From Sulfuritalea sp. (GTDB lineage Bacteria > Pseudomonadota > Gammaproteobacteria > Burkholderiales > Rhodocyclaceae), in assembly GCA_021738105.1 (NCBI GenBank), contig JAIPCS010000040.1:1-18962 (forward strand): DNA of 18,962 nucleotides, in the 5' to 3' direction. Numbering within the stretch: the stretch's first letter is position 1; every line of letters starts with the position of its first letter. Of this stretch, positions 1 through 8,322 are shown one piece after another. Position numbers and translations under genes: made by a program. The notes under the pieces were generated by a model. That model saw only the letters and a list, made by a program, of their open reading frames with translations. It had not been told where the DNA came from and ran no database searches.

Positions 1-1
1 G

Positions 2-601
2 GGCGCACTCTTGGTTGACCACACTACGGCCTCGGCCAACGTGGCCCGCGAGCTGTATGCGCTCGCTGCCGCGAAGGGTCTGCAATTCGTGGACGCACCC
101 GTGTCGGGGGGGCAGGCCGGAGCGCAGAACGGGCTGTTGACCGTGATGTGCGGCGGCGACCCGGCGGCTTTCGACACAGCCAAACCCGTCGCCATGGCTT
201 TCGCCCGGGCCTTTACGCTACTCGGCGCGAGTGGCGCCGGGCAATTGGCCAAGATGGTCAACCAGGTGGCTATCGCCGGTCTGGTGCAGGGTCTTTCCGA
301 GGCCATCGCCTTTGGCCAGAAGGCAGGGCTCGACATGAACCAGGTGCTGGACGTTATCGGCAAGGGCGCAGCTCAGAGCTGGCAAATGGACAATCGCGGC
401 AGCACCATGGTTGCAGACAAGTTCGACTTCGGCTTTGCGGTCGACTGGATGCGCAAAGACCTGGGCCTGGTGCTCGACGAAGCCAAGCGCAACGGCGCGC
501 GCCTGCCGGTCACAGCCCTGGTTGACCAGTTCTATGCCGATATCCAGGCCATGGGCGGTAATCGCTGGGATACATCGAGCCTGATCAGGCGCATCAAATA
601 A
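2..601 (+). CDS. 3-hydroxyisobutyrate dehydrogenase-family oxidoreductase, C-terminal part (5' end outside window)
   Basis: This is a partial gene: the frame is open from base 2 and ends with TAA at 599-601, leaving 199 codons. The N-terminal Rossmann GxGxxG segment lies before the window. Visible family marks are the motif FVDAPVSGG (substrate-binding loop of beta-hydroxyacid dehydrogenases) and the segment GAGQLAKMVNQ, whose lysine matches the catalytic Lys of the family, followed by the all-helical C-terminal domain. The family oxidises or reduces small beta-hydroxy acids (3-hydroxyisobutyrate, tartronate semialdehyde and relatives) with NAD(P). The exact substrate cannot be decided from this part. 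A role in valine degradation would suit a branched-chain amino acid neighbourhood, but the gene is convergent to an unrelated response regulator and is not in the liu operon. Its last 8 bases overlap the end of that gene. Confidence 0.85.
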   Translation, partial: GALLVDHTTASANVARELYALAAAKGLQFVDAPVSGGQAGAQNGLLTVMCGGDPAAFDTAKPVAMAFARAFTLLGASGAGQLAKMVNQVAIAGLVQGLSEAIAFGQKAGLDMNQVLDVIGKGAAQSWQMDNRGSTMVADKFDFGFAVDWMRKDLGLVLDEAKRNGARLPVTALVDQFYADIQAMGGNRWDTSSLIRRIK

Positions 602-1016
602 GTTTCGGCGCTTCGTCCGCGTCGACTATCGGAAAAACCGGGCCCGGCTCCTTTGAATCCCATGAAAGCTCTTGCGCAACGATACGAAGCAATTCTTCGC
701 TTCGTATCGACTTGCTGATAATACTGTTCTCGCCGGATTTATGTTTTTCACCCGCCTTCAGCATCGAGGTCAAATAGATCACATTGATATGTGTCAGCTC
801 CGGATCATCGTGAACAGCAGCAGCGACCTCGCTGCCGAGCATCCCCGGCATCAGGATGTCGAGCAGGATCAGGTCGGGCTTGCAGCTTCTTGCCGTCTCG
901 ATGGCGCGACTTCCTCTGGACTCCGTAAAAACCTCGTAGGTACCCGCTGATTCGAGCCTCTGCCTGGTCAGCTTGAGCATCGCCGTATTATCGTCAACCA
1001 CCAATATTCTATTCAC
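594..1016 (-). CDS. Single-domain (CheY-like) response regulator
   Basis: This 140-residue receiver domain has no DNA-binding or output domain. The acidic pair is D8-D9, the phospho-acceptor is D53 (in LILLDILMPG), the switch Thr is T83 (VIYLTS) and the conserved Lys is K102. K102 is followed by Ser rather than the usual Pro. After the receiver fold there is a ~20-residue acidic, Pro-containing tail. It would take phosphate from a histidine kinase and act through protein contacts, but no kinase is nearby. The start is GTG at 1016-1014, chosen because the conserved NRILVVDDN strand begins directly after it; AGTGGA about 9 bases upstream is a modest ribosome binding site. The 3' end overlaps the convergent dehydrogenase gene by 8 bp. 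Confidence 0.88.
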   Translation of the reverse strand: MNRILVVDDNTAMLKLTRQRLESAGTYEVFTESRGSRAIETARSCKPDLILLDILMPGMLGSEVAAAVHDDPELTHINVIYLTSMLKAGEKHKSGENSIISKSIRSEELLRIVAQELSWDSKEPGPVFPIVDADEAPKLI

Positions 1017-1062
1017 TGGGCTATTCCACTTGGAGTTTACGGACGGACGCCGTCACGGGTCT

Positions 1063-1251
1063 TCAGCGCTCACGACGTCCAAGCCTATACAGAAGGTGAA
1101 GCCCATTCCGTGCGCTGGCGCTCAGAGGTCTGTAGCCGGGGAAGTGTCGCTCACACCCTGCCAAAAGTATTTCTTTGCCGGCTTTCCGTAAATGCCGCGC
1201 AATCTGGTCGGAAACCGCTTGCTTATCGAGTATCGTCGTCTCTTGGGTCAT
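1063..1251 (-). CDS. Possible small hypothetical protein (62 aa)
   Basis: I do not recognise this reading frame. It is included because an ATG at 1251 (MTQETTILDKQAVSD) is preceded by AGAAGGG about 5 bases upstream, a fair ribosome binding site, and because the predicted N-terminal half is a plausible amphipathic helix (SDQIARHLRKAGKEILL). The C-terminal third is rich in Arg, Ser and Leu, as often seen in chance frames. It would be divergent from the small membrane protein gene starting at 1275, with only 23 bases between the starts. This could equally be non-coding leader sequence. Confidence 0.25.
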   Translation of the reverse strand: MTQETTILDKQAVSDQIARHLRKAGKEILLAGCERHFPGYRPLSASARNGLHLLYRLGRRER

Positions 1252-1274
1252 CGGACCCTTCTGGAGGTATTCGC

Positions 1275-1553
1275 GTGGCCAAGAACATCGTCGTATCAAC
1301 TGTCGTTGCACTCATCATTGTTGCCCTGGCGTTCGCACTGAATCCCTCTTCGGAGAAACACCGGGAGGAAATCGGCAAAGCTGTTGCAGAGCGAAGCCCC
1401 CTCGCGGCCATGCTCGGCCTGGGCGTGTTGACCGCGTTTGTGTCCACCTACCATCCCCTGGGTGTCGCTTCGTACACCACGGTGAATGATCGGGTTGTTT
1501 CGGTCGGGGCGTTTGGTGTGGTCGTCTTCATCGAGCCGTCGAAGAACAACTGA
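1275..1553 (+). CDS. Small membrane-anchored protein, possibly DUF4359-like
   Basis: This 92-residue protein starts at GTG 1275, chosen because GGAGG lies at 1263-1267, 7 bases upstream, and because a hydrophobic segment begins immediately after (residues ~4-21, IVVSTVVALIIVALAFAL). The segment is followed by NPSSEKHREEI. The likely topology is one N-terminal membrane anchor with a ~70-residue domain outside the cytoplasm. The C-terminal part (LGVASYTTVNDRVVSVGAFGVVVFIEP) contains a second hydrophobic stretch that looks more like beta strands than a membrane helix. The layout (anchor, NPS, charged helix, then a G-x-FG strand) resembles small DUF4359 proteins, but this is a visual impression. 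Function is unknown and no operon partner is visible. Confidence 0.6.
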   Translation: MAKNIVVSTVVALIIVALAFALNPSSEKHREEIGKAVAERSPLAAMLGLGVLTAFVSTYHPLGVASYTTVNDRVVSVGAFGVVVFIEPSKNN

Positions 1554-1562
1554 CCCACCTGC

Positions 1563-1608
1563 CCAGGTTCGCCGGAGCAAGTCCCGGACCGACAATATCC
1601 GGCGCTGG
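1563..1608. terminator. Imperfect inverted repeat between convergent genes, candidate bidirectional terminator
   Basis: CGCCGGA (1570-1576) pairs with TCCGGCG (1598-1604). Outside a 3-nt bulge (GTT), CCAG (1563-1566) pairs with CTGG (1605-1608), giving an 11-bp stem with a 21-nt loop. It sits in the 57-bp space between the small membrane gene (+) and the MBL-fold gene (-). There is no T-tract on either strand, so intrinsic termination is only a possibility. Confidence 0.3.
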
Positions 1609-1610
1609 CC

Positions 1611-2540
1611 CTAGGGTGCCATGGTCGGCACTATCCAGCCGTCGCGCAATTCAATCGAGCGCGACCGGAGCAATTCGCCAAGCAGCCAGGCCGCGAAGTC
1701 CGTGTCGCTGAAACCCAGCATCTGCTGATTGACGGTGTCGAAGAAAGGCACACTCTTCAGATAGGCCGGTAGTTCGTCCTCGCGCAGGCGTTGCAGATCG
1801 AGCAGGTTGAAAGTGAAGCAGGCACGCACCGCATTGCGCCCCATGCGCTTGCCATCCGCCTCGAAAGACGCCAGGCGCTTGAAGGCCCGTGCCAGGGCGT
1901 CATCGAAGTCGTCAAACGCCGGGCCATGGCCCGGTATCACGATATCCACTGCCAGTCGTCCTATCATTTCCAGCGTGCTGCGGGTTGCCGGCAGTGCGTC
2001 TTTGCGGCCCATGAGTTCGCCGAAGATGATGCCAAAGCCGTCCTGCCACAACGCATCGCCCGAAATCAGTACGCGCTTTTCGGGACAGTAGTAAATCAGG
2101 GCATCCATGTCATGGCCGGGAGCGGGGAGCGCCCGCCAGTTCAGCCCGCCCATCTCGAAATCGCTGTTGGCCTCGATCACCGCGTCATGCGCGAAGCGGT
2201 CGCCGCGCTGCATCGCCGCATCGAGCAACAGGGCGTGGGTATCCCATTCGGTGATCATGCGTTCGATACCGGCCGGGATCACGATGCGGCAACCAAAATG
2301 CCCTTGCAGTGCGGCATTGCCGCCGATGTGGTCGGAATGGGAATGCGTGTTGATCAAGCGATCGAGACGGGTAGAAGTTTGCCGTGTCGCCAACGCCGAC
2401 TTTACGAGTTCCACCGTCTGCGGCGCGTGGCCGACATAGCCGGAGTCAACCAGCGTGGCCGACTCGCCCTCGAAGAACAATACGTTGTTGGACGACAACC
2501 AGCCGCGTTCAATAAGCTGAATCGAGTCTGGGAGCTTCAT
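1611..2540 (-). CDS. MBL-fold metallohydrolase (glyoxalase II-like)
   Basis: This 309-residue protein starts at ATG 2540 (MKLPDSIQLIERG). The open frame extends a further 60 codons upstream, but that part is Arg/Ser/Pro-rich and lacks family character. The metallo-beta-lactamase signature is clear: THSHSDHIGG (HxHxDH), then PAPGHD, then LISGDALW, then VIPGHGPAF, which supply the two-zinc site. The family hydrolyses thioesters, lactones or other esters, and the substrate here is unknown. It follows liuE and the DUF1289 gene on the same strand, with a 103-bp gap to the latter, so co-transcription with the liu genes is possible but not certain. It ends with TAG. Confidence 0.85.
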   Translation of the reverse strand: MKLPDSIQLIERGWLSSNNVLFFEGESATLVDSGYVGHAPQTVELVKSALATRQTSTRLDRLINTHSHSDHIGGNAALQGHFGCRIVIPAGIERMITEWDTHALLLDAAMQRGDRFAHDAVIEANSDFEMGGLNWRALPAPGHDMDALIYYCPEKRVLISGDALWQDGFGIIFGELMGRKDALPATRSTLEMIGRLAVDIVIPGHGPAFDDFDDALARAFKRLASFEADGKRMGRNAVRACFTFNLLDLQRLREDELPAYLKSVPFFDTVNQQMLGFSDTDFAAWLLGELLRSRSIELRDGWIVPTMAP

Positions 2541-2643
2541 GTCTTGATCCGGATCTACGACTGCCGCCGCAGAACTCGCAGAGTTGCTTGAATACCGGAA
2601 GACTCCTTTGGCTGCAAGGTAGCGGCGAGGTTCAACAGGCGAA

Positions 2644-2841
2644 TCATGTGTCGCCGGTCTGGAAAATCGGGCCGGCACCCGACCCGCACCGGATACGCCG
2701 CTGTTCTGCGGCTGCAACAATTTTCCGCTTGTCCTCGTCGCCGATGGCGGACCAGCTTGCGATCTCGTCTATGGTACGAAAGCAGCCGGCACACACATCT
2801 TTTTCCATCTTGCACACGTTGATGCAAGGCGATTTCACCAC
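2644..2841 (-). CDS. DUF1289 small cysteine-rich protein
   Basis: This small protein of 65 residues carries the DUF1289 pattern near its N-terminus: SPCINVCKM, then CAGCFRTIDEIASWS, with four cysteines (C-x3-C-x6-C-x2-C spacing). The start is most likely GTG at 2841-2839, or the next GTG codon, because AGGA lies 9 bases before it and the family begins a few residues before the SPC motif. The long open frame upstream of it is antisense or shadow sequence overlapping liuE. The cysteines suggest a small metal-binding fold, but the function of the family is not known to me. It begins 37 bases after the end of liuE and may be the tail of that operon. Confidence 0.8.
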   Translation of the reverse strand: MVKSPCINVCKMEKDVCAGCFRTIDEIASWSAIGDEDKRKIVAAAEQRRIRCGSGAGPIFQTGDT

Positions 2842-2878
2842 GACTGTCGATCCTGTTCGATGGTTTTGAATCGTGCGC

Positions 2879-3805
2879 TCACGCGTCGCTGGCAGCCAGC
2901 ATGGCGCGCCGGGAGAGGATGGCGCGCGCCACACGCGAGACAGGCTCGCGCTTGAGCTTTTTGGAGATCCAGACACCGGTATCCACCAGCGCATCAAGGT
3001 CGATACCCGTGTCGATGCCAAGCCCGTTCAGCAACCAGACCACGTCCTCGGTAGCGACGTTGCCCGATGCGCCCAGGGCATAGGGACAACCACCGAGTCC
3101 GGCGACGGAGCTGTCGAAAATTCCAATGCCCATTTGCAGCGACGCGTAGATATTGGCCGCAGCCATACCGAAGGTGTCGTGATAATGGCCGGCGAGTTTC
3201 TTGAGGGGAACGCGACGAGCCACCGCCTTGAGCATGGCGCGGGTTTTTTCCGGCGTGCCGGCGCCGATCGTGTCGCCCAGACTGATTTCATAGCAGCCCA
3301 TCTCGATCAGTGCCTGGGCCACATCGGCGACCGCCAGCGGCGCGATTTCGCCTTCGTAGGGACAGCCGAGCACACAGGATACATAGCCGCGCACCTTGAC
3401 ATCGGCGAGCTTCGCCGCTTCGACAATGGGGCGGAAACGATCCAGCGACTCGGCAATCGAGCAATTGATGTTCTTTTGCGAAAAAGATTCCGAAGCTGCA
3501 CCGAACACGGCGACCTCTTTCGCACCGACGGCAAGCGCCGCCTCGAAACCCTGCATGTTCGGGGTCAGCACCGGATAGCTGACATCGGGCAGCTTGTCGA
3601 TGCTGGCAAAAACTTTGGCATGGTCGGCCATCTGCGGCACCCATTTGGGCGAAACAAAAGCCGTGGCCTCGATGGTCTTGAGACCGGTCGCTCCCAAACG
3701 GCGGATCAGTTCGAGTTTGGTTTCGGTAGCGACGGGCTTTTTTTCGTTTTGCAGGCCGTCGCGAGGACCAACTTCGACGATGCGTACTTTACTGGGAAGG
3801 CTCAT
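2879..3805 (-). CDS. liuE: Hydroxymethylglutaryl-CoA lyase
   Basis: This enzyme cleaves 3-hydroxy-3-methylglutaryl-CoA into acetyl-CoA and acetoacetate, the last step of leucine breakdown. The 308-residue TIM-barrel protein is full length for bacterial HMG-CoA lyases. [10 protein letters not shown] places catalytic Arg15 and metal ligand Asp16. GHYHDT (H207, H209) gives the two His ligands. N218 follows in AAANIYAS, and the signature [18 protein letters not shown] carries the active-site loop Cys240. No N-terminal targeting or extra domain is present. It starts 12 bases after the end of liuD on the same strand with only a weak ribosome binding site, which suggests coupling to liuD translation. 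Confidence 0.96.
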   Translation of the reverse strand: MSLPSKVRIVEVGPRDGLQNEKKPVATETKLELIRRLGATGLKTIEATAFVSPKWVPQMADHAKVFASIDKLPDVSYPVLTPNMQGFEAALAVGAKEVAVFGAASESFSQKNINCSIAESLDRFRPIVEAAKLADVKVRGYVSCVLGCPYEGEIAPLAVADVAQALIEMGCYEISLGDTIGAGTPEKTRAMLKAVARRVPLKKLAGHYHDTFGMAAANIYASLQMGIGIFDSSVAGLGGCPYALGASGNVATEDVVWLLNGLGIDTGIDLDALVDTGVWISKKLKREPVSRVARAILSRRAMLAASDA

Positions 3806-3817
3806 ACGATTTCACAT

Positions 3818-5830
3818 CTACTTGTCAGCCTCGAATTCTACTAGCTCAGCGCCGTCGCTGACCTGTTCGCCGACATTGAAACAAAAGGCCCTGACGGTGC
3901 CCGATGTTGGTGCCGCGATGGTGTGCTCCATCTTCATGGCCTCCAGAATCAGCAGGGGGGCGCCCTTTTCAAGCTTGCTCCCCACGGTGGCCACCAGGGC
4001 AATAACCTTGCCTGGCATTGGCGCCGTCAAACCACCCTCCGCCCCGACACCGCTACCGGCATGAAACAAGGGGTCGATCGCGGAAAATATGTAAGAGACG
4101 CCATCAATGAATACGTGGCGCCTTTCGTTGGCGGATACCACGGTGACGTTGATGCGCCGTCCACCGAGATCGACGCGCAGCTCGCTGTCGCCGGTGAAAC
4201 GTCCTGCGGCGGTCGTGCTCATGCCTTCGAGTTCGAGCGTATAACTCTCGCCCGCATAGCCGGCATTGACCACCTTTTCGATCTCGCCGACACGCAGTCT
4301 TATTTCGCGGCGCGCGGCACCGTTCATTCGCCAGCCGTCACGGGTATGCCAGGGCGAATGCGGGTCGTGGCTTTCCGTGGCATGGACCGCCGCGTACTGC
4401 TGGTCCCGTATCAGTTCGGCCAGCGCCGCCACCAGCCAGGCCTCTGCAGGAGGCTCTGCGGCTTCTGGGAAGAGGAATGCGCGCTCGCGTTCGATCAGGC
4501 CGGTATCGAGATCGGCACTGGCGAACGCCGGGCAGGCCACCAGTCGCGAGAGAAAGCCGATGTTGTTGGACACACCAACCACACGGTAGTCGGCCAGCGC
4601 CTGCAACATGCGCGCCAACGCCCGTTCGCGGGCATTGGTGTCGGATCCATCCCAAACAATCAGTTTGGCGATCATCGGATCGTAATGCGGTGAAATTTCG
4701 TCGCCCTGCTCGACGCCGGTATCGACACGAACATTGAGTGTTTCCGAGGGCGGTGAAAGATGGATCAGGCGACCGATGGAAGGCAGGAAGCCCTTGTCCG
4801 GATCTTCGGCGTAGATCCGCGCCTCGAGCGCATGGCCGCGAATTTTAAGTTGCTCCTGCTGCAATGGCAGCGTCTCGCCAGCGCCGACTTTCAGTTGCCA
4901 TTCGACGAGATCGAGACCGGTGATCATCTCGGTCACCGGGTGCTCGACCTGCAGCCGTGTATTCATCTCCATGAAATAAAAAGTGCCGTCTTGATTGACG
5001 ATGAATTCCACAGTCCCCGCGCCGACATAGCCGACAGCCTTGGCCGCATCAACCGCCGCCTGGCCCATGGCGGCACGGCGCTCCGGCGTCATATTGGGTG
5101 CCGGCGCCTCTTCCACCACCTTCTGATGGCGGCGCTGCACCGAACAGTCGCGCTCGAACAGATAGACGCAATTGCCGTGGCTGTCGCCAAAAACCTGAAT
5201 CTCGATGTGACGCGGACGCTGCAGGTATTTTTCTATCAGCACGTGCTGGTCGCCAAAGCTGGACGCCGCCTCTCGCTTGCAAGAAGCCAGACCGTCGAGA
5301 AACTCCTCGCTTTTGTTGACCGCGCGCATGCCCTTGCCACCACCGCCAGCAGCTGCCTTGATCAATACCGGATACCCGATGGCATCCGCTTGCTGCTTGA
5401 GAAACTCCGAATCCTGATTGTCGCCGTGATAACCCGGCGTCAGCGGTACGCCGGCTTTCTCCATCAGCTTCTTGGCTTCCGACTTGGAGCCCATGGCGCG
5501 AATCGCGCTGACCGGCGGCCCGATGAATACGATGCCGCTTTTGGTACAGGCTTCGGCGAAATCCACATTCTCGGAAAGGAAGCCATAACCCGGATGCACC
5601 GCCTGCGCACCCGTCTCCAGCGCCGCGGCGATGATTTTCTCGAACACCAGATAGGATTCCTTGGGCGGTGGCGCGCCGATGCACACCGCCTCGTCAGCCA
5701 TCCTTACATGACGGGCACCGGCGTCGGCTTCGGAATATACGGCCACAGTGCGAATGCCCATGCGGCGCGCTGTCTTGATCACACGGCAGGCGATTTCGCC
5801 CCGATTGGCGATTAGAATTTTGCTAAACAT
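3818..5830 (-). CDS. liuD: 3-methylcrotonyl-CoA carboxylase, biotin-carrying alpha subunit
   Basis: This 670-residue subunit combines a biotin carboxylase (residues ~1-445) with a C-terminal biotin carrier domain. The ATP-grasp glycine loop AGGGGKGM is at ~161-168, and other marks are HIEIQVFGD, FERDCSVQRRHQK and FMEMNTRLQVEHPVTE. The biotinyl lysine is K633 in ILEAMKMEH, at the usual distance from the C-terminus. With LiuB it carboxylates 3-methylcrotonyl-CoA using ATP and bicarbonate. The middle linker region (~460-590) matches the BT-domain arrangement of methylcrotonyl-CoA or propionyl-CoA carboxylase alpha chains. The neighbours liuB, liuC and liuE make the methylcrotonyl assignment firm. 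It starts 4 bases after liuC ends and stops with TAG. Confidence 0.95.
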   Translation of the reverse strand: MFSKILIANRGEIACRVIKTARRMGIRTVAVYSEADAGARHVRMADEAVCIGAPPPKESYLVFEKIIAAALETGAQAVHPGYGFLSENVDFAEACTKSGIVFIGPPVSAIRAMGSKSEAKKLMEKAGVPLTPGYHGDNQDSEFLKQQADAIGYPVLIKAAAGGGGKGMRAVNKSEEFLDGLASCKREAASSFGDQHVLIEKYLQRPRHIEIQVFGDSHGNCVYLFERDCSVQRRHQKVVEEAPAPNMTPERRAAMGQAAVDAAKAVGYVGAGTVEFIVNQDGTFYFMEMNTRLQVEHPVTEMITGLDLVEWQLKVGAGETLPLQQEQLKIRGHALEARIYAEDPDKGFLPSIGRLIHLSPPSETLNVRVDTGVEQGDEISPHYDPMIAKLIVWDGSDTNARERALARMLQALADYRVVGVSNNIGFLSRLVACPAFASADLDTGLIERERAFLFPEAAEPPAEAWLVAALAELIRDQQYAAVHATESHDPHSPWHTRDGWRMNGAARREIRLRVGEIEKVVNAGYAGESYTLELEGMSTTAAGRFTGDSELRVDLGGRRINVTVVSANERRHVFIDGVSYIFSAIDPLFHAGSGVGAEGGLTAPMPGKVIALVATVGSKLEKGAPLLILEAMKMEHTIAAPTSGTVRAFCFNVGEQVSDGAELVEFEADK

Positions 5831-5834
5831 GATT

Positions 5835-6626
5835 TCAGTCCCGGGCGATCCAGTTGGGTTTGCGTTTCTCCAAAAACGCGCTCATCCCTTCGCGACCTTC
5901 TTCGCTGGCACGCAGGCGAGTGATGCGCTGTGCGGTGTCTTCAACAACAGCCGCTGAAAGCGGCTTCCATGCCACCGCCGAGATCAATTGCTTGCACTCC
6001 GCGAGTGCTCCCGGCGCGTTGTTCAGCAATGCCTCGGCAATCTCGCCAACGGCATCGTCCAGCGCGGCTGCGTCGGCCACAATTTCATGCAGCAGGCCCA
6101 TACGATAGGCCTCGGTCGCCGAAAAACGTTCTGCAGTCAGCATGAAGCGTCGCGCATAACGCTCACCGATAGCCGCAATCACGTGCGGACTGATGACAGC
6201 AGGAATGATTCCGAGCTTGACTTCGGTCAGCGAAAACTGGGCATCGAATGTAGCGATCGCCACGTCGCAGCAGGCCACCAGCCCCACACCCCCGCCGTAA
6301 GCCGGACCTTGCACGCGGGCAATGGTGGGCTTGGATGATTGCGCCAGGCGTCTCAACATCTCTGCCAGAGCGCGTGAGTCGCGCAGATTTTCGTCATTGC
6401 TGTACCCGGCGGCTCGTTTCATCCAGTTCAGATCCGCTCCCGCGCAGAAGCTCTTGCCGGTGCTGGAAATCACCAGGACACGAACCATGGGATCGTCAAG
6501 CATCCGGTCGAGGGCATTCGACAATTCGGCAATCAGTGCATCGTCAAACGCGTTGTGCCGTTCCGGGCGATTGAGCGTGATGATGCCGACGCTGCGATCA
6601 ATTTCTGTAGATATCGATGTGTACAT
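5835..6626 (-). CDS. liuC: Methylglutaconyl-CoA hydratase (enoyl-CoA hydratase family)
   Basis: This 263-residue crotonase-fold protein has the first oxyanion-hole loop SFCAGADLNWMKRAA (A62-D65), a sequence typical of bacterial methylglutaconyl-CoA hydratases, and the second loop GPAYGGGVGLVACCDVAIA (G111-G113). The catalytic-acid region FSLTEVKLGIIPAVISPHV follows. It hydrates 3-methylglutaconyl-CoA to HMG-CoA, between LiuBD and LiuE. The start is ATG 6626, with GAGGG 5 bases upstream. An 88-bp spacer holding an inverted repeat separates it from liuB, whereas liuD follows after 4 bases. Confidence 0.93.
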   Translation of the reverse strand: MYTSISTEIDRSVGIITLNRPERHNAFDDALIAELSNALDRMLDDPMVRVLVISSTGKSFCAGADLNWMKRAAGYSNDENLRDSRALAEMLRRLAQSSKPTIARVQGPAYGGGVGLVACCDVAIATFDAQFSLTEVKLGIIPAVISPHVIAAIGERYARRFMLTAERFSATEAYRMGLLHEIVADAAALDDAVGEIAEALLNNAPGALAECKQLISAVAWKPLSAAVVEDTAQRITRLRASEEGREGMSAFLEKRKPNWIARD

Positions 6627-6649
6627 ATGGCCCTCTATTTATCCCGCGA

Positions 6650-6699
6650 CGGACACCTGGAAGATATTTTCTGACACTTTTTTTCTGCGCCGGTGTCCG
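6650..6699 (-). repeat. Competing inverted repeats in the liuB-liuC spacer
   Basis: On the transcribed strand, CGGACACC (6699-6692) can pair perfectly with GGTGTCCG (6657-6650) around a 34-nt loop. Its core GACAC can instead pair with GTGTC (6677-6673) inside that loop, across an A-rich stretch (seven A, 6684-6678). The two pairings exclude each other. There is no T-tract after the longer stem, so it is not a standard terminator. Possible roles are RNA processing or tuning of liuB versus liuC expression. No function is shown. Confidence 0.4.
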
Positions 6700-6714
6700 C
6701 TGCGGCAAATGGTT

Positions 6715-8322
6715 TTACATCCGGAATACGCCAAACTTGGTCGGCAGAATCGGCGCGTTGAGCGAAGCAGAAATCCCCAGTCCCAGAGTGCGCCGCGTCT
6801 GTGCCGGATCGAGAATGCCGTCGTCCCAGATGCGTGCGGTGGCGTAATACGGGTGGCCCTGCGTCTCGTACTGACTGCGGATCGGCGCACGAAAACTTTC
6901 TTCGTCCTCTTTGCTCCACTCCTTGCCTGCGGCTTCCATGCCATCACGCTTGATGGTGGACAAGACCGACGCCGCCTGTTCGCCGCCCATCACGCTGATG
7001 CGCGCGTTGGGCCACATCCACAACATGCGGGGGCTGTAGGCACGGCCGCACATGCCGTAATTGCCGGCGCCAAACGAGCCGCCGATGATCATGGTGAACT
7101 TCGGTACTTGCGTGGTTGCTACGGCGGTCACCATTTTCGCGCCATCCTTGGCAATGCCGGCGTTTTCGTACTTGCGACCCACCATGAAGCCGGTGATGTT
7201 CTGCAGGAACAGGAGCGGAATACCACGCTGGGAGCACAGCTCGATGAAATGCGCACCCTTTTGCGCCGATTCGCCAAACAGAATGCCATTGTTGGCGACT
7301 ATGCCCAGCGGATAACCATGCAAGCGGGCAAAGCCGGTAACCAGCGTCGTGCCATATCGCGACTTGAATTCGTCGAAACGCGAGCCATCCACCAGTCGCG
7401 CAATGACTTCGCGCACGTCATAGGGCTTGCGGGTATCGAAAGGAATCACCCCCCACAGTTCGCCCGGATCGTAGAGCGGATCTTCCGGCGTGGCGATGTC
7501 CAGCGAAACCGGCTTTTGCCAGTTGAGGTTGCCGACAATGCGGCGTGCAATCGACAACGCATGATGATCGTTCTCGGCCAGATGATCGCAAACGCCCGAG
7601 ATGCGCGTATGCACATCGCCGCCGCCGAGATCTTCTGCGCTGACCACTTCGCCGGTGGCCGCTTTCACCAGCGGCGGACCGCCGAGAAAGATCGTGCCCT
7701 GGTTCTTGACGATGATCGACTCGTCGGACATGGCCGGCATGTAGGCGCCGCCTGCGGTACAGGAGCCCATGACAACGCCGATCTGCGGAATGCCCAGCGC
7801 CGACATGTTGGCCTGATTGTAGAAAATGCGGCCGAAGTGGTCGCGGTCGGGGAAGACCTCATCCTGCGTCGGCAAGTTGGCGCCGCCCGAGTCGACCAGA
7901 TAAATACAGGGCAGGCGGTTTTGCAGCGCGATTTCCTGCGCGCGCAAATGCTTTTTTACCGTCAATGGAAAATAGGAACCGCCCTTCACTGTCGCGTCGT
8001 TGGCAACAATCATGCACTCGACACCTTTGACACGGCCGATGCCGGTGACCACTCCGGCCGACGCAACGTCGCCGCTGTACATGTCCATCGCCGCGAGTGC
8101 TGAAAATTCGAGAAAGGCGGCCCCCGGATCAATCAAGGCGTTGATCCGCTCACGTGGCAGCAACTTGCCGCGCGCCTTGTGCTTGGCCGCCGACTGCGGC
8201 GATCCACCACCCGAAACGGCAATGGTCTTTTCGCGCAGATCACTCACCAGCGCCTTCATCGCCGTCGCGTTGGTTTTGAATTCTTCGCTGCGCGTGTTGA
8301 GTTTCGATTTGATGACGGACAC
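6715..8322 (-). CDS. liuB: 3-methylcrotonyl-CoA carboxylase, carboxyltransferase beta subunit
   Basis: This 535-residue carboxyltransferase belongs to the family that transfers CO2 from carboxybiotin (on LiuD) to 3-methylcrotonyl-CoA. Family marks are the N-terminal part [11 protein letters not shown] and [18 protein letters not shown], then [55 protein letters not shown], and the C-terminal [20 protein letters not shown] and [16 protein letters not shown]. These are strong matches to methylcrotonyl-CoA rather than propionyl-CoA carboxylases. The start is GTG at 8322-8320: GGAGG lies 6 bases before it, and the GTG shares its G with the TAG stop of the upstream gene (TAGTG), so translation is probably coupled. 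A longer frame to 8346 exists but has no ribosome binding site. Confidence 0.96.
   Translation of the reverse strand: MSVIKSKLNTRSEEFKTNATAMKALVSDLREKTIAVSGGGSPQSAAKHKARGKLLPRERINALIDPGAAFLEFSALAAMDMYSGDVASAGVVTGIGRVKGVECMIVANDATVKGGSYFPLTVKKHLRAQEIALQNRLPCIYLVDSGGANLPTQDEVFPDRDHFGRIFYNQANMSALGIPQIGVVMGSCTAGGAYMPAMSDESIIVKNQGTIFLGGPPLVKAATGEVVSAEDLGGGDVHTRISGVCDHLAENDHHALSIARRIVGNLNWQKPVSLDIATPEDPLYDPGELWGVIPFDTRKPYDVREVIARLVDGSRFDEFKSRYGTTLVTGFARLHGYPLGIVANNGILFGESAQKGAHFIELCSQRGIPLLFLQNITGFMVGRKYENAGIAKDGAKMVTAVATTQVPKFTMIIGGSFGAGNYGMCGRAYSPRMLWMWPNARISVMGGEQAASVLSTIKRDGMEAAGKEWSKEDEESFRAPIRSQYETQGHPYYATARIWDDGILDPAQTRRTLGLGISASLNAPILPTKFGVFRM

Noticed and set aside
594..601. Overlap of the dehydrogenase and response regulator genes as a frameshift or assembly artefact
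   Set aside because: Both genes end normally and an 8-bp tail-to-tail overlap is common in compact genomes.
2873..3844. Plus-strand open frame of 323 codons
   Set aside because: It is antisense to liuE and has no recognisable protein features.
4760..5815. Plus-strand open frame of 351 codons
   Set aside because: It is a shadow of liuD caused by high GC content.
6322..8103. Long plus-strand open frame (593 codons)
   Set aside because: It is antisense to liuB and liuC, has His/Arg/Gln-rich composition and no domain; the minus-strand proteins are unmistakable.
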